A stretch of DNA of 11,457 nt from Anaerohalosphaeraceae bacterium (GTDB taxonomy: Bacteria; Planctomycetota; Phycisphaerae; Sedimentisphaerales; Anaerohalosphaeraceae): the NCBI GenBank assembly GCA_030671565.1, contig DAOVIC010000042.1:1-11457 (forward strand). The letters run 5' to 3'. The notes beneath the pieces are model-generated. The model searched no databases and was not told the DNA's origin. It saw only the letters and a program-made list of their open reading frames with translations. The position numbers were made by a program, and so were the translations under genes. Within the stretch, counting starts at the first letter, position 1, and every line of letters starts with the position of its first letter. This document shows positions 9,569-11,457 of the stretch, in pieces.

Positions 9569-10108
9569 CTATACCTTTTCGATCTGCCAGTATTCTATGT
9601 CAAGCGGCGTGCTGCGCCCGAATATCGAAACTATTACACGCACGACGCCTCTTTCAGGATCGATCGAATCGACGGTTCCTTCAAAGTTCTCAAAGGCTCC
9701 GTCACGTATTTTAACAATGTCGTCTTTTTCAAAATCAACTTTGATGTTCGGTGTCTCTTCGGGTCTTTCGACTTCCTTAAGCATACGGGCTACGTCAGTA
9801 TCACGCATGGGAGTCGGAACACCCTCTGTACCTATAAAATCACCGGCTCCAAGTGTCTCACGTATCGCATACCACGCGTCTTCATGAGCCTTGCCGTCTT
9901 CTTTAACCTCTAGTTCCATGAAAACGTAACCGGGGTAAAGCTTGCGAGTATGAACTCGCTGCTTGCCGCTGCGAATACGCTTCACCTGCTCGACTGGGAC
10001 GATCACCCTGCCAACGCTGGAGATTCCCTGAGCCTTGATCTTACGATCGAGGGCTTCACGAACCTGAAGTTCTTTATTTGATGCAACTCGTAATACGAAC
10101 CATTGCAT
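9569..10108 (-). CDS. nusG: Transcription elongation/termination factor NusG
   Basis: NusG binds the beta' clamp across the RNA polymerase cleft, suppresses or enhances pausing, and links polymerase to Rho or to ribosomal S10. From the ATG at 10108 it has 179 residues, matching the family. The N-terminal NGN domain (about 1-115) starts MQWFVLRVASNKE and includes the RKLYPGYVFMELE segment (55-67). The C-terminal KOW domain (about 127-179) contains KDDIVKIRDGAFENFEGTVD. A GTG three codons upstream (10117) would also be in frame. I prefer the ATG because AGGTGA lies 5 nt before it and the family normally begins M-x-W-(F/Y)-V. The gene follows secE by 30 nt. Confidence 0.97.
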   Translation of the reverse strand: MQWFVLRVASNKELQVREALDRKIKAQGISSVGRVIVPVEQVKRIRSGKQRVHTRKLYPGYVFMELEVKEDGKAHEDAWYAIRETLGAGDFIGTEGVPTPMRDTDVARMLKEVERPEETPNIKVDFEKDDIVKIRDGAFENFEGTVDSIDPERGVVRVIVSIFGRSTPLDIEYWQIEKV

Positions 10109-10113
10109 TAATA

Positions 10114-10119
10114 TCACCT
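10114..10119 (-). promoter_or_regulatory. Shine-Dalgarno site that fixes the nusG start
   Basis: AGGTGA on the minus strand lies 5 nt before the ATG at 10108. It overlaps the alternative GTG at 10117, so it favours the ATG. Confidence 0.65.
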
Positions 10120-10138
10120 GCCTAAAGGTTTAACCTGA

Positions 10139-10534
10139 CTAACTTGTTGGATACAAACCGAGGTAGCCAAGGCCTGACCTGAATGCTATATCTGCAAGCA
10201 TCAACAGGAGTGCCATTGATATTACTACCACTATTACTATCATGGTCGAAGCGATTATTTCCTGACGACTCGACCAGCTTACCTTCTTTATCTCACCCTC
10301 TGCCGCGATCATAAAATCAGCAATATTATGCTTATTAACAACCCAAAAAATAAAAAGGCTCAATACTATACACACACCCGCAGGAACAAGCGTTTCGATC
10401 CAGGGATTTGACACCCAAGCCTGAAGCTTGTTATAAAGTACATACGAACCCATCGCAACGATCGCAAATGCAACCAGACCTGTAAAAAGTCGCGTATAGT
10501 AACCTTGACCACGTTTGTAAATTTTCAAATTCAT
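10139..10534 (-). CDS. secE: Preprotein translocase subunit SecE, three-segment type
   Basis: SecE clamps the two halves of SecY in the inner-membrane protein-export channel. From the ATG at 10534 it is 131 residues, like the E. coli protein (127) and about twice the minimal SecE of many bacteria (about 60). Predicted membrane segments by eye: 16-34, 47-67 and 96-116. The conserved SecE signature lies between the second and third: GEIKKVSWSSRQEIIASTM (80-98), an amphipathic helix leading into the essential membrane helix. A TTG eight codons upstream (10558) is in frame. I prefer the ATG because AAGGAC precedes it by 10 nt. The gene follows tRNA-Trp by 104 nt and precedes nusG by 30 nt. Confidence 0.95.
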   Translation of the reverse strand: MNLKIYKRGQGYYTRLFTGLVAFAIVAMGSYVLYNKLQAWVSNPWIETLVPAGVCIVLSLFIFWVVNKHNIADFMIAAEGEIKKVSWSSRQEIIASTMIVIVVVISMALLLMLADIAFRSGLGYLGLYPTS

Positions 10535-10544
10535 AATCGCCGCC

Positions 10545-10550
10545 GTCCTT
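10545..10550 (-). promoter_or_regulatory. Shine-Dalgarno site that fixes the secE start
   Basis: AAGGAC on the minus strand lies 10 nt before the ATG at 10534. It falls downstream of the alternative TTG at 10558, so it supports the shorter 131-residue product. The remainder of the 104-nt gap to tRNA-Trp is very T-rich on the transcript strand and includes the palindrome TCTAATTAGA (10566-10575). I see no convincing promoter or terminator in it. Confidence 0.65.
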
Positions 10551-10638
10551 ATTAGCAATCTCTGCTCTAATTAGAACCAAACAAAACCACACAAAACAAA
10601 AAATCTGACAAATAAGCGAGCTTTCTCAAAACCGAAAC

Positions 10639-10711
10639 CAGGCCAGGAGGGAGTCGAACCCCCAACCAACGGTTTTGGAAACCGCTACTCTGCCAATTGA
10701 GCTACTGGCCT
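10639..10711 (-). tRNA. trnW: tRNA-Trp (anticodon CCA)
   Basis: The 73-nt minus-strand sequence folds into a full cloverleaf. The acceptor stem is AGGCCAG with CTGGCCT and discriminator G. The D arm is GCTC...GAGT with AATTGGCA in the loop. The anticodon stem GCGGT/ACCGT encloses the loop TTCCAAA, giving anticodon CCA. The T arm is GGGGG-TTCGACT-CCCTC. No 3' CCA is encoded: the bases after the discriminator are GTT, so the end must be added enzymatically. It begins 4 nt after the rpmG stop, so it is probably cut out of a joint transcript with its protein-coding neighbours. Confidence 0.97.
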
Positions 10712-10715
10712 ATCA

Positions 10716-10883
10716 TTATTTACGCCTGATTTTATGTGGTGTACGTTTGCGCTCTTTTTTGCAGAACTTGTTCAACTCAAGTTTCGGTGTACCACCCTGA
10801 ACATTTACCTCTGTCCGGTAGTTACGCTCACCGCATTCCTTACACTCAAGCCACACGTATTCACGTTTATTTGCTTTTGCCAT
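10716..10883 (-). CDS. rpmG: Ribosomal protein bL33 (L33)
   Basis: This is a small large-subunit protein near the E site. The 55-residue product starts MAKANKREYVWLECKECGER and ends TPHKIRRK; length, basic character and the LELNKFC segment fit bL33. GAGAGG lies 5 nt before the ATG at 10883. Zinc-binding forms carry two CxxC pairs. Here the first pair (C14, C17) is intact, but the second has C41 and then E44 in place of the fourth cysteine. The protein thus lies between the zinc-binding and zinc-free types. It follows the tuf terminator and leads directly into tRNA-Trp. Confidence 0.93.
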   Translation of the reverse strand: MAKANKREYVWLECKECGERNYRTEVNVQGGTPKLELNKFCKKERKRTPHKIRRK

Positions 10884-10934
10884 TGAAACCTCTCAATAAG
10901 CACGCTTCAGACATTTATTGCCGAACCGATCCAA

Positions 10935-10949
10935 AGTTGACCATCAACT
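10935..10949 (-). repeat. Short inverted repeat in the rpmG leader region
   Basis: AGTTGA and TCAACT are perfect inverted arms of 6 bp around a 3-nt centre, about 50 nt before the rpmG start and after the tuf terminator. It could be an operator-like site or a small leader hairpin, or chance. The rest of 10884-10999 contains a TTGACT hexamer (10993-10988) but no good -10 box at normal spacing, so I do not call a promoter. Confidence 0.3.
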
Positions 10950-10999
10950 AAAGACGTTGGAATCAGCCGTCTCATTACTAAATTAAAAGTCAAGCGTAC

Positions 11000-11033
11000 A
11001 AAAAAGTGCTGCGGCCTAAGCCACAGCACTTTT
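11000..11033 (-). terminator. Intrinsic terminator downstream of tuf
   Basis: On the minus strand a 10-bp GC-rich stem (GTGCTGTGGC with GCCGCAGCAC, one G-U pair) closes a TTAG loop and is extended by four A-T pairs. A run of six T follows. It starts 15 nt after the tuf stop codon. This is a textbook Rho-independent terminator and should end tuf transcription before rpmG. The flanking A/T tracts make it roughly symmetrical, so it might work in both directions. Confidence 0.92.
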
Positions 11034-11048
11034 AATAATATGCTTTAG

Positions 11049-11457
11049 CTACGCAATGATATCGGTTACCACGCCGGCACCGACTGTCCTGCCACCCTCA
11101 CGGATAGCGAAACGAAGACCCTTTTCCATTGCGATCTCAGATATGATCTCAACATGCATCTCGATATTATCGCCAGGCATGCACATCTCAACAGAATCGC
11201 CTTCACGACTGCGGATTTCCGTAACTGCACCAGTTACGTCGGTCGTCCGGAAGAAAAACTGAGGACGATAACCCGCGAAGAACGGCGTATGACGGCCGCC
11301 TTCCTCTTTCTTCAATACATATACCTCAGATTTGAACTTCGTATGAGGTGTAATAGAACCAGGAGCTGAAACAACCTGACCGCGGACAAGATCTTTCTTT
11401 TCAACACCGCGAAGAAGGATACCAACGTTGTCACCAGCTTGACCGTCATTCAGGGTC
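11049..11457 (-). CDS. tuf: Elongation factor Tu (C-terminal 135 residues, cut by window edge)
   Basis: EF-Tu delivers aminoacyl-tRNA to the ribosome as a GTP complex. Only the end of the gene is here: part of domain 2 and all of domain 3. Diagnostic sequence: [20 protein letters not shown], then [52 protein letters not shown] and the ending [19 protein letters not shown]. The GTPase domain lies outside the window. The frame is fixed by the TAG stop at 11051-11049. A strong terminator follows, so this gene probably ends its own transcript. Confidence 0.98.
   Translation of the reverse strand, partial: TLNDGQAGDNVGILLRGVEKKDLVRGQVVSAPGSITPHTKFKSEVYVLKKEEGGRHTPFFAGYRPQFFFRTTDVTGAVTEIRSREGDSVEMCMPGDNIEMHVEIISEIAMEKGLRFAIREGGRTVGAGVVTDIIA

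Noticed and set aside
9063..9887. Long plus-strand open frame (274 codons) opposite rplK and nusG
   Set aside because: It runs antisense across two certain genes and the gap between them. The product is low in family-like features, so it is a shadow frame.
10884..10999. Sigma-70 type promoter for the rpmG-rpoC operon using TTGACT at 10993-10988
   Set aside because: No reasonable -10 hexamer lies 16-18 nt downstream, so the match is only half a promoter. A promoter is expected here but I cannot place it.
1..11457. Mobile element, CRISPR array, defence or biosynthetic system hidden in the window
   Set aside because: All space is taken by conserved housekeeping genes with gaps of at most about 165 nt. 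I saw no direct-repeat arrays, transposase motifs or foreign-looking genes on either strand.

Overview
The window is a bacterial transcription/translation housekeeping cluster. Every gene I can support lies on the minus strand, so transcription runs from high to low coordinates: tuf (C-terminal part), rpmG, tRNA-Trp, secE, nusG, rplK, rplA, rplJ, rplL, rpoB, rpoC (N-terminal part). Both edge genes are cut by the window boundary. The series secE-nusG-rplKAJL-rpoBC behind a tuf gene is one of the best conserved gene orders in bacteria. Each protein could be recognised from its own family motifs, independently of the order.

Layout. 11457-11049 is the last 135 codons of EF-Tu, followed by a strong intrinsic terminator at 11033-11000 that separates tuf from the rest. 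10883-10716 is a short rpmG gene for bL33, and tRNA-Trp(CCA) begins 4 nt after it (10711-10639). Then come secE (10534-10139), nusG (10108-9569), rplK (9494-9069), rplA (8973-8287), rplJ (8234-7707), rplL (7599-7201), rpoB (7112-3357) and rpoC (3246 to the edge). I see no clear intrinsic terminator between rpmG and rpoC, so co-transcription of at least large parts is likely. No intergenic gap exceeds about 165 nt. Several gaps of 70-110 nt hold plausible RNA hairpins, notably rplL-rpoB and rpoB-rpoC, which fit processing or attenuation elements better than terminators.

How the genes work together. SecE anchors the SecYEG translocon. NusG couples RNA polymerase to the ribosome and to Rho. uL11, uL1, uL10 and bL12 form the ribosomal L1 stalk and the factor-binding stalk that recruits GTPases such as EF-Tu. 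RpoB and RpoC build the catalytic core of RNA polymerase. The cluster therefore co-produces the machinery of transcription and elongation.

Organism. The proteins are clearly bacterial. The base composition is moderate. SecE is the long three-membrane-segment type, RpoB starts with a short RNFGKI-type N-terminus, and rpmG-trnW sits before secE. By general resemblance I lean to Planctomycetota (perhaps Phycisphaerae), but this is a low-confidence impression and no database was consulted.

I found no mobile element, CRISPR array, defence gene, toxin-antitoxin pair or other accessory system. The second-look items are modest: an unusual rifampicin-pocket sequence in RpoB, an incomplete zinc ribbon in bL33, and candidate structured RNA elements in the gaps.
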